From assembly GCF_000980895.1 (NCBI RefSeq), contig NZ_LAZX01000085.1, positions 43,947 to 107,946 of the forward strand: a stretch of DNA of 64,000 bases. Reading direction: 5' to 3'. Of the stretch, positions 32,446 to 40,814 are shown piece by piece. The position numbers were made by a program, and so were the translations under genes. The notes below the pieces were generated by a model, which saw only the letters and a list, made by a program, of their open reading frames with translations, was not told the origin of the DNA and ran no database searches. Source of the stretch: Sphingomonas sp. Ag1. GTDB taxonomy: Bacteria > Pseudomonadota > Alphaproteobacteria > Sphingomonadales > Sphingomonadaceae. How positions within the stretch are numbered: position 1 is the stretch's first letter; each line of letters begins with the position of its first letter.

Positions 32446-33246
32446 TCAGGCGGCGGCGAGCGCGTTCAGCGTGTCCGTGACTCGCTGGCGCAATTCGGCG
32501 TCGCGGGTGATTTCCAGGATCGTGCCAAGGCTCGCGCGCGCTTTGGCGATGTCGCCATCGACCAGCTCCAGCCGCGCGCGCTGCCACCAGGCATGGGCAT
32601 ATTCGGGCGCGACCAGCGTCATCCGTTCATAGAGGGTCAGTGCGCGGCGGCCCTGGCCGGCCTGTTCGGCGCGGCTCGCCTGGTTCTGCAGCAGGCGGAT
32701 CAGGATCGCGCGATTGGGCATGGCGCTGACATGTGTCACCGGGCCATTGTCGCTGGCGAAGGCGGTGGCCAATGCCGCCAGCCGCTCCGCATCGACGCGC
32801 GCCCCGCCGATGAACGGATCGATGATGACCGGCGCCACATCGGCCCCGACCAGCACCAGTACGTGGCCCGGAAAATCGAGGATCTCCGCACGCCAGCCCA
32901 GTCGGCGCGCTGCCGCGACATAGAGGATAGACAGGCTGATCGGCAGGCCGCGGCGGCGATCGATCACCCGGATCAGATCGGCATTGGCCGGATCGTCATA
33001 GGTCTGGTCGTCTCCGATGAAGCCAAACTCGTCGCCCAGCACCGTCTGCAACGCCGCGGCCTGTTCGGCGGCGTCCTCGCGATCCTCGCCGATCCGCTCC
33101 AGCCCCGCGGTGATCGCGTCGAGGACGCGATCATAGGGGTCGAGATCAACCTCCGGCTGGTCCAGCCGGGCGAGCGCGAGCGCGGCTTCGTCCAGCACGA
33201 TGTCCTCATCATCGATCAGGCCCAGGCGGTTCACGTCGTCGTCCAT
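32446..33246 (-). CDS. SirB1-like transglutaminase-fold/TPR protein
   Basis: About 266 residues. The N-terminal part holds the SirB1/transglutaminase-like core: VIDRRRGLPISLSILYVAAARRLGW, then GHVLVLV and IIDPF. In place of the transglutaminase Cys this family has the conserved RRGxPISL motif. The C-terminal third is a TPR-like pair of helices (LLQNQASRAEQAGQGRRALTLYERM; YAHAWWQRARLEL). The ATG at 33246 is chosen over 33369 because the intervening residues are Arg-rich and unlike the family. Function is not established. Convergent with the lipocalin-like gene without any gap. Confidence 0.75.
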   Translation of the reverse strand: MDDDVNRLGLIDDEDIVLDEAALALARLDQPEVDLDPYDRVLDAITAGLERIGEDREDAAEQAAALQTVLGDEFGFIGDDQTYDDPANADLIRVIDRRRGLPISLSILYVAAARRLGWRAEILDFPGHVLVLVGADVAPVIIDPFIGGARVDAERLAALATAFASDNGPVTHVSAMPNRAILIRLLQNQASRAEQAGQGRRALTLYERMTLVAPEYAHAWWQRARLELVDGDIAKARASLGTILEITRDAELRQRVTDTLNALAAA

Positions 33247-33466
33247 GATGGCAACATGGGGATGCAAGGCCCCCGCTGCAAAGCCGACGGGGCGGCGGCG
33301 GGTGAACGCTCGGCCGCGCGCACAACGATGTGCGGGTCCACGCGCACGGCTTGTCCCATCTTCATGCATCGTATCGCAGGATTGGGCGATCGGCGGATTC
33401 CCGTGCGGAGCAATTTAGGTTAGGTCGCGTTAAATCTTTCGAACGCCGACCGTATTTATCCCCGGC

Positions 33467-36034
33467 ATGCAGGATCTTGCTCTGACGATGTTGGATTTTT
33501 CGCCGCAGGGTCTCCGCCACGGCAATGGACGTGCCAGGGTTGTGGAGAGGTCGTGCGCCGATCTGGTTGCCGCAAAGGACTGGTCGCAAACCCCGCTTGG
33601 CCCACTCGACGGCTGGCCGCACAGCCTGCGCAGCGCCACCGCCCTCCTGCTGCGCTCCCCCGTGCCGATCGTGATGCTGTGGGGCGAAGAGGGCGTCATG
33701 CTCTACAATGACGCTTATTCGGTGTTCGCCGGTGGCAGGCACCCCGACCTGCTCGGCTCCAACGTGCGCGAGGGCTGGCCGGAGGTCGCCGATTTCAACG
33801 ACAATGTCATGCGGGTGTGCTTGGCCGGGCGCACCCTCCATTATCGCGACCAGGAACTGACGCTCAATCGCAACGGCCGGCCCGAAAAGGTCTGGATGGA
33901 CCTCGATTACTCGCCGGTGCCCGATGAAAGCGGCCGGCCCGCCGGGGTGATCTGCATCCTCGCCGAGACGACCGAGCGGGTGGCGGCGGAGCGGCGCAGC
34001 CAGTTCCTCCTGTCCATGTCGGACGAATTGCGCACGCTTCGCACGCCGGCGGAGATCACCCGTGCAGCCTCGGTGCGACTGGGTGAATGGCTGGGCGCGA
34101 GCCGCGTATTCTATGCCGAGATCGACCACGGCATGATGACCGTGACCGATGATTATCATCATGGCGTAGCGACGATCGTCGGGCGTCATTCGCTCGTGTC
34201 GTTCGGCGACGACCTCCTCAACGCCTATCAGATCGGTACCCCCGTGGTGGTGCGTGACGTGCCCGACGACGATCGGCTCAGCGATGGCGCGCGCGCCGGG
34301 CTGACCGATCGGCAGGTGGGTGCCTTCATCGACGTGGTGCTGTTCGAGGGCGAGCAATGGGTCGGCCTGGTGGCGGTGCAGAGCGCGACGCCACGCGCCT
34401 GGACCCCGGCCGAGGAAAGCCTGGTGCAGGAGGTGGGTGAGCGCGTCAAAAGCGCCATTGAGCGCGCCCGCGCCGAACTCGCGCTGCGCGAGCTGAACGA
34501 GACGCTGGAGGCGCAGGTCGCGCTGCGCTCCGCCGAGAGTAACCGGCTGTGGAACCTGTCGCAGGACATGCTGGCGCGGGCTGACTATCAGGGGATGATG
34601 TCCGCGGTCAGCCCTGCCTGGACTCAGGTGCTGGGCTGGAGCGAGGATGAGCTGCTGTCGCGCGGCTATGCGACCTTCATGCATGACGAGGATACCGGCC
34701 CGACCCTCGCGGCGATCGCCCACATGGCCAGGACGCGCAGTGCGGCGCGGTTCCAGAACAGGATCGCGACGCGCGACGGCGGTTGGAGGCACATCGAGTG
34801 GACCGTCGCGCCCGAACCCGACGGGGTCAATTTCATCGCCGTCGGCCGCGACCTCAGCGAGACCAAGGCGCGCGAGGCGGAGCTGGAGATTGCGCAGGAG
34901 GCATTGCGCCAGAGCCAGAAGATGGAGGCGATGGGCAGCTTGACCGGCGGTGTCGCGCATGATTTCAATAACCTGCTCACCCCAATCATCGGCTCGCTCG
35001 ACATGCTCGTCCGCCACGGCGTCGGTAGCGATCGCGAGCGGCGGCTGATCAACGGCGCGCTGCAATCGGCCGAGCGCGCCAAGACCCTGGTGCAGCGCCT
35101 GCTCGCCTTCGCCCGGCGCCAGCCCTTGAAGGTGACCGCGGTCGATGTCGGCCGGGTGGTCGAGGGAATGATGGGGCTGATGCGCTCCACCTTGGGGCCG
35201 ACGGTGGAGCTGCGCACCGATCTCGCCGCCGAGCTTCCCCCCGCGATGGCGGACGCAAACCAGCTCGAGATGGCGCTCCTCAACCTGGCGGTGAATGCCC
35301 GCGACGCCATGCCGGACGGCGGCCAGCTGACGATCGCGGCGCATCCCGACAAGGTTCGCGCTGATCGCCCCGGCGGACTGCCGACGGGGCGCTATGTTCG
35401 GCTGAGCGTGATCGACACCGGCACCGGCATGGATGCGGAGACGGTGAAGCGCGCGATCGAGCCCTTCTTCTCGACGAAGGGGGTGGGCAAGGGGACCGGG
35501 CTGGGCCTCTCGATGGTGCACGGCCTTGCCGCGCAGCTGGGCGGCGAACTGACGATCGACAGCACGCCGGGCCAGGGCACTACGATCACCCTGTGGTTGC
35601 CCATGAGCGCCAGCGAGGCGGATCTCAGCGCCCCAACGCTTCACCTACCGACCCAAGGCACCGCGCTCGGCACCGTGCTGGTCGTGGACGATGAGGATCT
35701 GGTGCGGATGAGCACCGCCGACATGCTGGTCGACCTTGGCTACAAGGTGGTGGAGGCGCGCTCCGCCGAAGGGGCGCTGACCTTGGTCAACGGCGGGCTC
35801 GAACCCGATGTGGTCGTCACCGATCACTTGATGCCGGGGATGAGCGGCGCGCAGCTGGCCCATGCCTTGACGACGCTTCGTCCCGGGCTGCCGGTGCTGA
35901 TCGTGTCGGGCTATGCCGAGGAGGAGGGGATCGACGCCAGCCTGCCGCGCCTGACCAAGCCGTTCCGTGCGGCGGAGCTTGCCGCCAGCCTGATGGCGCT
36001 GTCGCCGACCGGGCTGAGCCACGCGGTGCATTGA
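33467..36034 (+). CDS. PAS-GAF-PAS hybrid histidine kinase with receiver
   Basis: Soluble hybrid kinase of 855 residues. Order: an N-terminal PAS-like domain starting DWSQTPLGPLDGWPHSLRSA (about 35-180), a GAF domain (about 190-340), a short coiled coil (ELALRELNETLEAQ), a PAS domain (about 360-480), HisKA with GGVAHDFNNLL (His498), an HATPase with NLAVNARDAMPDGG and GKGTGLGLSM, and a receiver with Asp786 (DVVVTDHLMPGMSG). All catalytic residues are present. No membrane segment or partner regulator gene is adjacent. Its kinase-receiver half resembles the LOV kinase at 6623. The GAF ligand is unknown. Confidence 0.92.
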   Translation: MQDLALTMLDFSPQGLRHGNGRARVVERSCADLVAAKDWSQTPLGPLDGWPHSLRSATALLLRSPVPIVMLWGEEGVMLYNDAYSVFAGGRHPDLLGSNVREGWPEVADFNDNVMRVCLAGRTLHYRDQELTLNRNGRPEKVWMDLDYSPVPDESGRPAGVICILAETTERVAAERRSQFLLSMSDELRTLRTPAEITRAASVRLGEWLGASRVFYAEIDHGMMTVTDDYHHGVATIVGRHSLVSFGDDLLNAYQIGTPVVVRDVPDDDRLSDGARAGLTDRQVGAFIDVVLFEGEQWVGLVAVQSATPRAWTPAEESLVQEVGERVKSAIERARAELALRELNETLEAQVALRSAESNRLWNLSQDMLARADYQGMMSAVSPAWTQVLGWSEDELLSRGYATFMHDEDTGPTLAAIAHMARTRSAARFQNRIATRDGGWRHIEWTVAPEPDGVNFIAVGRDLSETKAREAELEIAQEALRQSQKMEAMGSLTGGVAHDFNNLLTPIIGSLDMLVRHGVGSDRERRLINGALQSAERAKTLVQRLLAFARRQPLKVTAVDVGRVVEGMMGLMRSTLGPTVELRTDLAAELPPAMADANQLEMALLNLAVNARDAMPDGGQLTIAAHPDKVRADRPGGLPTGRYVRLSVIDTGTGMDAETVKRAIEPFFSTKGVGKGTGLGLSMVHGLAAQLGGELTIDSTPGQGTTITLWLPMSASEADLSAPTLHLPTQGTALGTVLVVDDEDLVRMSTADMLVDLGYKVVEARSAEGALTLVNGGLEPDVVVTDHLMPGMSGAQLAHALTTLRPGLPVLIVSGYAEEEGIDASLPRLTKPFRAAELAASLMALSPTGLSHAVH

Positions 36035-36064
36035 GCGCCGCGCAACCGGCCGCGCCTCTGCCGT

Positions 36065-37165
36065 TCAATCGCGGCGCGCTACCCGGGTGCGTGTCGCCAG
36101 CGCCATCAGCCGCAGCAGCGCGGGCGCGCGTGACACCGCCGCCACCATCGGCGTCGCCAGCGCAGGGCGCTCTGCCACGCCCCTGATGATCGCGGCGAGG
36201 CCGATCGGCCGGCGCAACGCCGTGCGGAAGCTCGCCTGCCAGTTCGGCGCCGCCGCCGCACCCCCGCGCACATAGGCCCGTGCGGCGTCGCTGCCGCTGG
36301 TGATCGCGATGGCCAGCCCTTCGCCGGCAAGTGACGGGATCACGCCGGCCTGATCGCCTAGTCGGAACAGCCCCGCCGGCCCCGCTGGCGTCCGCCAGCC
36401 ATAAGGAACGTTGGCCACCGCATCGATGATGGGGCTGTCGAGGTGCCCCAGCCGGTCGCCGAGCGCAGGAAGCTCGTCGCCGATCGCGCGAAGCAGCGCG
36501 GCCGGATCGCCCGCCATGCGCAGCCGCGACCGCCGGACTGCGAGGCACAGGTTCACGCTGCCGTCCTCCTGCCGCACCGCGCCGGCATAGCCGCGATCGA
36601 AGAGGTGCAGCTCGACCGCGTCGCCGACCAGCCGGTCGAGCGCGGGTGAGGCGGCAAGGCGCAGGCGCAGCCCCAGCGCGGGATCGTCGCCGCGTGCAGC
36701 CGCCGGGCGCGGCAGGCCGCGAACGTCATGCTTGCCGCTGGCCAGGAACAGCGCGTCATGCCCGATCGTCGCGCCATCGTCGGTGCGGACGCCGCCTGCG
36801 ATGCTGCGTACCGCCACGCCGCGCTCCACCGCTGCGCCCAGCGCGCGCGCGCGGTCCAGCATCACCGTGTCGAGCCGATAACGCGAGACGCCAAGGGCGG
36901 GACGCGGCAGGCGCGCCTCCGCCACGCGGGTCGCGGTCAGCACCCGCACGCGGGTCACTCGCGCCGGGCCCAGCGCCGCCTCATCCACACCCAGTCGTTG
37001 CAGCTCGGCCAACGTTCGCCAGCTGAGAAACCCGCCGCACAAGGCGTCGCCCGTCTCGCGGCTGCGCTCCACCAGGAGGTGCGGCGCACCGGCCCGCGCC
37101 AGCACGATCGCGGCGGCGGCGCCTGCGGGCCCACCGCCGACGATCAGCGCTGGCGTTCGACGCAC
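36065..37165 (-). CDS. FAD-dependent oxidoreductase (geranylgeranyl reductase family)
   Basis: Flavoprotein of about 366 residues. Seen: the FAD dinucleotide motif LIVGGGPAGAAAAIVLARAG at the N-terminus, CGGFLSWRTLAELQRLG after it, and the second FAD motif LGDQAGVIPSLAGEGLAIAITSG in the C-terminal half. This places it in the geranylgeranyl-reductase/PHBH-like group. I put the start at GTG 37165, overlapping the methyltransferase by 22 nt. It is last in the PKS-methyltransferase-oxidoreductase unit and probably hydroxylates or reduces the polyketide product. A close resemblance to isoprenoid reductases leaves lipid reduction possible. Confidence 0.82.
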   Translation of the reverse strand: MRRTPALIVGGGPAGAAAAIVLARAGAPHLLVERSRETGDALCGGFLSWRTLAELQRLGVDEAALGPARVTRVRVLTATRVAEARLPRPALGVSRYRLDTVMLDRARALGAAVERGVAVRSIAGGVRTDDGATIGHDALFLASGKHDVRGLPRPAAARGDDPALGLRLRLAASPALDRLVGDAVELHLFDRGYAGAVRQEDGSVNLCLAVRRSRLRMAGDPAALLRAIGDELPALGDRLGHLDSPIIDAVANVPYGWRTPAGPAGLFRLGDQAGVIPSLAGEGLAIAITSGSDAARAYVRGGAAAAPNWQASFRTALRRPIGLAAIIRGVAERPALATPMVAAVSRAPALLRLMALATRTRVARRD

Positions 37166-37893
37166 AGCCGGAACGGGAACTGGCGCGCGACCCGCGCCTG
37201 GGTGACGCCCGCCTCGGCCAGGATCGGCGCCCATTCCCTCGGACGATAGCTGCGCGCGATCGACAGGCGGCCGTCGTGCCGGACGATCGGATGCCAGCCG
37301 AACGCACGCGCCAGCAATGGATAGCCGAGGTGCGACAGCCGGTGGCGATGCAGGTCGTTGACGATCCAGCCGACGCGCGCCTCGCTTTCCATGAAGCCAA
37401 GGAAGGCGACGAGCTGATCGTGTGTCATGTGATGCGCGACGAGGCTGGAAATGACGAAATCCCACTTTTGCCCCGCCAGATCGGCATAGTCGCCCGTGAT
37501 CCAGGTGATCGGCAGCTCGGCCGGCGTATGGGCCCGCGCCGCCGCCTCGCTGCGCGGGTTGAGATCGACGCCGGTGAGATCAAGGGCAATGCCGCGTCGT
37601 GCGCCCCAGCGGGCGATGTGCCGCAGCATGTCGCCATCGCCGAACCCCACGTCGAGAACGCGATAGCGTCGTCCCGGCCGGGCCGTGCGCGCGAGGAAGC
37701 GCAGCGTCGGCCGCGCGGCGAGCGTCACGACGTTCACCCTCGCCAGGTCGCGCACCACGGCGGCGTAGATGGCGGGATCGAGATCCTCGGCATCCATCAG
37801 CTCCTCCGCCTCGGCGCGCTGCGCCAGCGATCCGCCAAGCCAGGCACGACCCGGCGCGTGCGGGCTCCCCAGGAGCGTGCGAGCGTCGGTCAT
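37144..37893 (-). CDS. SAM-dependent methyltransferase
   Basis: Class I methyltransferase of 249 residues. Seen: SAM-binding motif I VLDVGFGDGDML (79-90), the acidic residue ending strand 2 (LTGVDLNP), and motif IV-like WDFVISSLVAHHMTHDQLV. Its ATG overlaps the PKS stop (ATGA), and its end overlaps the oxidoreductase start, so the three genes are translationally coupled. By context it methylates the polyketide product or an intermediate. Confidence 0.88.
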   Translation of the reverse strand: MTDARTLLGSPHAPGRAWLGGSLAQRAEAEELMDAEDLDPAIYAAVVRDLARVNVVTLAARPTLRFLARTARPGRRYRVLDVGFGDGDMLRHIARWGARRGIALDLTGVDLNPRSEAAARAHTPAELPITWITGDYADLAGQKWDFVISSLVAHHMTHDQLVAFLGFMESEARVGWIVNDLHRHRLSHLGYPLLARAFGWHPIVRHDGRLSIARSYRPREWAPILAEAGVTQARVARQFPFRLCVERQR

Positions 37894-38939
37894 GCCGCGC
37901 TTCGGAAGTGGAAGCCCTCGGCGGCAAGGCCAGGCCCGAACGCCATGGCGACGCCGTGATCGACCGGCTCACCCTGAAGCAACCGCGCGAGCACGAACAT
38001 CAGTGTCGCCGATGACATGTTGCCTGCCTCCGCAAGCACGTTGCGCGATGGCGCCAGCGCGTCCTCGGCCAGCCCCAGCGAATGTTCCACCGCGTCGAGG
38101 ATCGAGCGGCCGCCGGCGTGAACCGCCCAGCGATCGACCGGCCGCGCGCCAGTGATCGTCGCGCGCAGCGCCGGCTCCGCCAATGCCGTGGCAATGCGGC
38201 CGGGCACCTCGCCCGACAGATGCATGGCAAAGCCCTGGTCGGTGATGTTCCAGCGGATCAGCTCCGCCGCGCCGGGCAGCGTGGTGGCGAAGGGTGCCTC
38301 GATCGTGAACCCGCCGGGCTCGGCCGAGACGAGCGCCGCGGCAGCGCCGTCGCCGAACTGGAGCATCGCCAGCAGCGGCTCCAGCGCCTGCGACGCCTGG
38401 AGGTGGAGAGTCGACAATTCCACCGTCACGACCAGCACGCGCGCGTCAGGATCGGATCGCACGATGTGCCGCGCGGATCGCAGCGCCACCACCGCGGCAT
38501 AACAACCCATGAAGCCGACCAGCAGCCGCTCGACCGATGGCGACAGCTCCAGCCGCGCGGCGATGATCTGGTCGATCCCCGGCGCGACGAAGCCGGTGCA
38601 GCTGGCGACCACCAGATGGGTGATTCCGTCCAGCGGCTGCTGCTGCGCGAGCTGCTCGATCGCCCGCAAGGCCAGCGCAGGCGCCGCCTGGGCATATAGC
38701 GTCATGCGCGCGGCAGTGCCGGGGTGCGGCTCGGCCGCGTAGAAGCCGCCTTCGGCCACCGGGGAGCCGGGGGCGAGCGGCAGCACCGACCAGCGATGCG
38801 CAATGCCTGAGCGCGCCGACATGCGATCGAACAGTCGCGCCTCCCGCTCGGGCAGCCGCTGGCGCGCCCAGTCGACAAAGGCGGCGTGAATATCCTGATC
38901 GGGCACGGCGGTCCCGATCGCCTGGATGGTCGCATGCAC
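37890..38939 (-). CDS. Type III polyketide synthase
   Basis: Homodimeric chalcone/stilbene-synthase-like enzyme of 349 residues that extends an acyl-CoA starter with malonyl-CoA. The catalytic triad is intact: Cys146 (GFMGCYAAV), His274 (WAVHAGGRS) and Asn307 (EAGNMSSATLMF). THLVVASCTGFVAPG and the C-terminal FGPGLAAEGFHF are also typical. Bacterial relatives make alkylresorcinols, alkylpyrones or tetrahydroxynaphthalene; the starter cannot be read from sequence. It leads a unit with a methyltransferase and an FAD oxidoreductase and diverges from an OYE-family gene. Confidence 0.92.
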   Translation of the reverse strand: MHATIQAIGTAVPDQDIHAAFVDWARQRLPEREARLFDRMSARSGIAHRWSVLPLAPGSPVAEGGFYAAEPHPGTAARMTLYAQAAPALALRAIEQLAQQQPLDGITHLVVASCTGFVAPGIDQIIAARLELSPSVERLLVGFMGCYAAVVALRSARHIVRSDPDARVLVVTVELSTLHLQASQALEPLLAMLQFGDGAAAALVSAEPGGFTIEAPFATTLPGAAELIRWNITDQGFAMHLSGEVPGRIATALAEPALRATITGARPVDRWAVHAGGRSILDAVEHSLGLAEDALAPSRNVLAEAGNMSSATLMFVLARLLQGEPVDHGVAMAFGPGLAAEGFHFRSAA

Positions 38940-39136
38940 GAAAACCGGGTCCTCTTCGCGCCGTCAACGCGCGGCATGGGCAATCGGCACCAACACTGAT
39001 CGCCCGTCAATCGATCATTGGCCAACGGGTTGTTCGCTCCGCCCGCGCCATTACCTTGTGCGCAACCGGTCGCGCGGCGCGGGCGCTCTCTGCTCGCGCC
39101 GCCCGCCCGCCACGATCACCTTTCAAGGAGACCTTT

Positions 39137-40228
39137 GTGCCTGTCGAAACGCTGCTTCAACCAATGACCCTGACGCGCGGACCGGCGTGGAAGAACCGCT
39201 TCATGCTCGCACCGCTGACCAACCAGCAGAGCCACGCGGACGGCCGGCTGTCCGAGGAGGAAGCGCGCTGGCTGACGATGCATGCCACCGGCGGCTTCGC
39301 GCTGACCATGACCGCCGCCGCGCATGTGGCAAAGGGCGGGCAGGGCTTCGAAGGGCAGCTCGGCGTCTTCAGCGACGATCATTTGGAGGGGCTGACCCGG
39401 TTGGCCGACGCGATCCGGGCCGAAGGATCGGTATCGTCGGTCCAGCTTCACCATGCCGGCAATCGCTCGCCCAAGGAACTGGTCGGTACGCCGGTCTGCC
39501 CGTCGGACGATCCCGAGACCGGCGCGCGCGGGCTGACCACCGCCGAGACCGAGCAGGTGCGCGATGACTTCATCGCCGCCGCGAAGCGTGCCGAGCGGGC
39601 GGGCTTCGACGGGGTCGAGGTGCATGGCGCGCACGGTTATATCCTCGCGCAATATCTCTCGCCGGAGATCAACCGCCGCGACGATCGCTACGGCGGCAGC
39701 CTGGAAAACCGGGCGCGGCTGATCTTCGAGATCATCGACGGCATCCGCGCGGCCTGCCGGCCGGACTTCCAGCTGGGCCTGCGCCTGTCGCCGGAGCGGT
39801 TCGGCCTGAAGATGGCCGAGGTGCGCGACGTCGCTGCCGAGGTGCTGAAGCGTGGCGACGTGGATTATCTCGACATGTCGCTGTGGGACGTGAGCAAGGA
39901 GCCGGTCGAGGCCGAGCATCAGGGACGGTCGCTGCTGAGCTATTTCACCGATCTGCCGCGCGGCGACGTGCGGCTCGGTGCGGCGGGCAAGGTGATGACG
40001 GCGCGCGACGCCGCCGGGGTGATCGATGCCGGTTGCGATTTCGCGGTGATCGGCCGCGGCGCGATCCTGCGGCACGATTTCCCCAATCGCGTGGCGCAGG
40101 ACGCCGATTATCGCTCGCCGCCGATCCCGGTCAGCACCCAGCATCTGCTGGACGAGGGGCTGAGCCCGCAGTTTGTCACCTACATGCGCAACTGGCCCGG
40201 CTTCGTGGAGAGCGAAGCCGCGGAATGA
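39137..40228 (+). CDS. Old Yellow Enzyme family NADH:flavin oxidoreductase
   Basis: FMN-containing TIM-barrel reductase of 363 residues that reduces activated C=C bonds. Seen: MTLTRGPAWKNRFMLAPLTNQQS at the N-terminus, VQLHHAGNRS, and the highly conserved HGAHGYILAQYLSPEINRRDDRYGGSLENR. GTG at 39137 follows AAGGAG by 6 nt and is preferred over an upstream ATG at 39056. It diverges from the type III PKS gene across about 200 nt. An 11-bp terminator follows. A link to PKS product tailoring is possible but not shown. Confidence 0.92.
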   Translation: MPVETLLQPMTLTRGPAWKNRFMLAPLTNQQSHADGRLSEEEARWLTMHATGGFALTMTAAAHVAKGGQGFEGQLGVFSDDHLEGLTRLADAIRAEGSVSSVQLHHAGNRSPKELVGTPVCPSDDPETGARGLTTAETEQVRDDFIAAAKRAERAGFDGVEVHGAHGYILAQYLSPEINRRDDRYGGSLENRARLIFEIIDGIRAACRPDFQLGLRLSPERFGLKMAEVRDVAAEVLKRGDVDYLDMSLWDVSKEPVEAEHQGRSLLSYFTDLPRGDVRLGAAGKVMTARDAAGVIDAGCDFAVIGRGAILRHDFPNRVAQDADYRSPPIPVSTQHLLDEGLSPQFVTYMRNWPGFVESEAAE

Positions 40229-40233
40229 TGTGG

Positions 40234-40262
40234 CGGGGAGGCGACGCCGACTCGCCTCCCCG
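40234..40262 (+). terminator. Strong hairpin terminator
   Basis: CGGGGAGGCGA (40234-40244) and TCGCCTCCCCG (40252-40262) form a perfect 11-bp stem with a 7-nt loop, followed by TTCCTTTCTC. It ends the OYE gene, 6 nt after its stop. Confidence 0.8.
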
Positions 40263-40814
40263 TTCCTTTCTCAGCGGTGGAAAGGCGCCTGGCTTGGTAA
40301 GCGTCGCGACTCCGGCAATCGGACGCCCTCCGTCTCGTTTTCCGCACCGCGCCGCCGCGATGTTCGCACTGCGACCATCTGAACGTAGAGGAGACTCGAT
40401 GCCGCGGCATCCGTGGTCGCGGCTATTGCAAATGGCGGGGCAGCAGCACTGGATCTGTCCCGATCTACTGGCCTACTAAAAGTGCTGACCGGCTGTTTGG
40501 CGGGGCTGGCACAAGTCCACCGCCATCATCTAAGGCCATGTAAACAATAGAATTGGCACATCTTACTCTGCTGCACAGGGCGAAGTTTCCTCCAGACCGC
40601 CGCCGCACGCCCCGCCGCATAACAAGTTGCACCTGAAACAACCCCGGCGTGATAGCCGCACGCCGGATCATCCACGCCAGCAAAGTATAACCTGTAGTTC
40701 TGCTAGGTAAACTTTAGTTCGCTATGCGAATAAAAGTTGACAAGGCGGATGGCTATGGCAATCCCCGTGTTGCGACGCAGCGGGAGTGGGTCGGGGCATT
40801 TTGGGGGGTTGGAC
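40263..40814. other. Long intergenic region with lower GC
   Basis: About 550 nt without a supportable gene; the last 300 nt are clearly AT-richer than the surroundings. It holds a perfect 8-bp hairpin (CCGGCGTG 40644-40651, CACGCCGG 40659-40666). It probably carries the promoter and control region for the esterase-receptor-peptidase island that starts at 40815. Short open frames (for example 40399-40479, 26 codons) lack ribosome binding sites. Confidence 0.45.

Noticed and set aside
40399..40479. 26-codon open frame after the OYE gene
   Set aside because: GAGGAG lies a little way upstream, but the frame follows a strong terminator and its product shows no recognisable feature; coding was not supported well enough to annotate.
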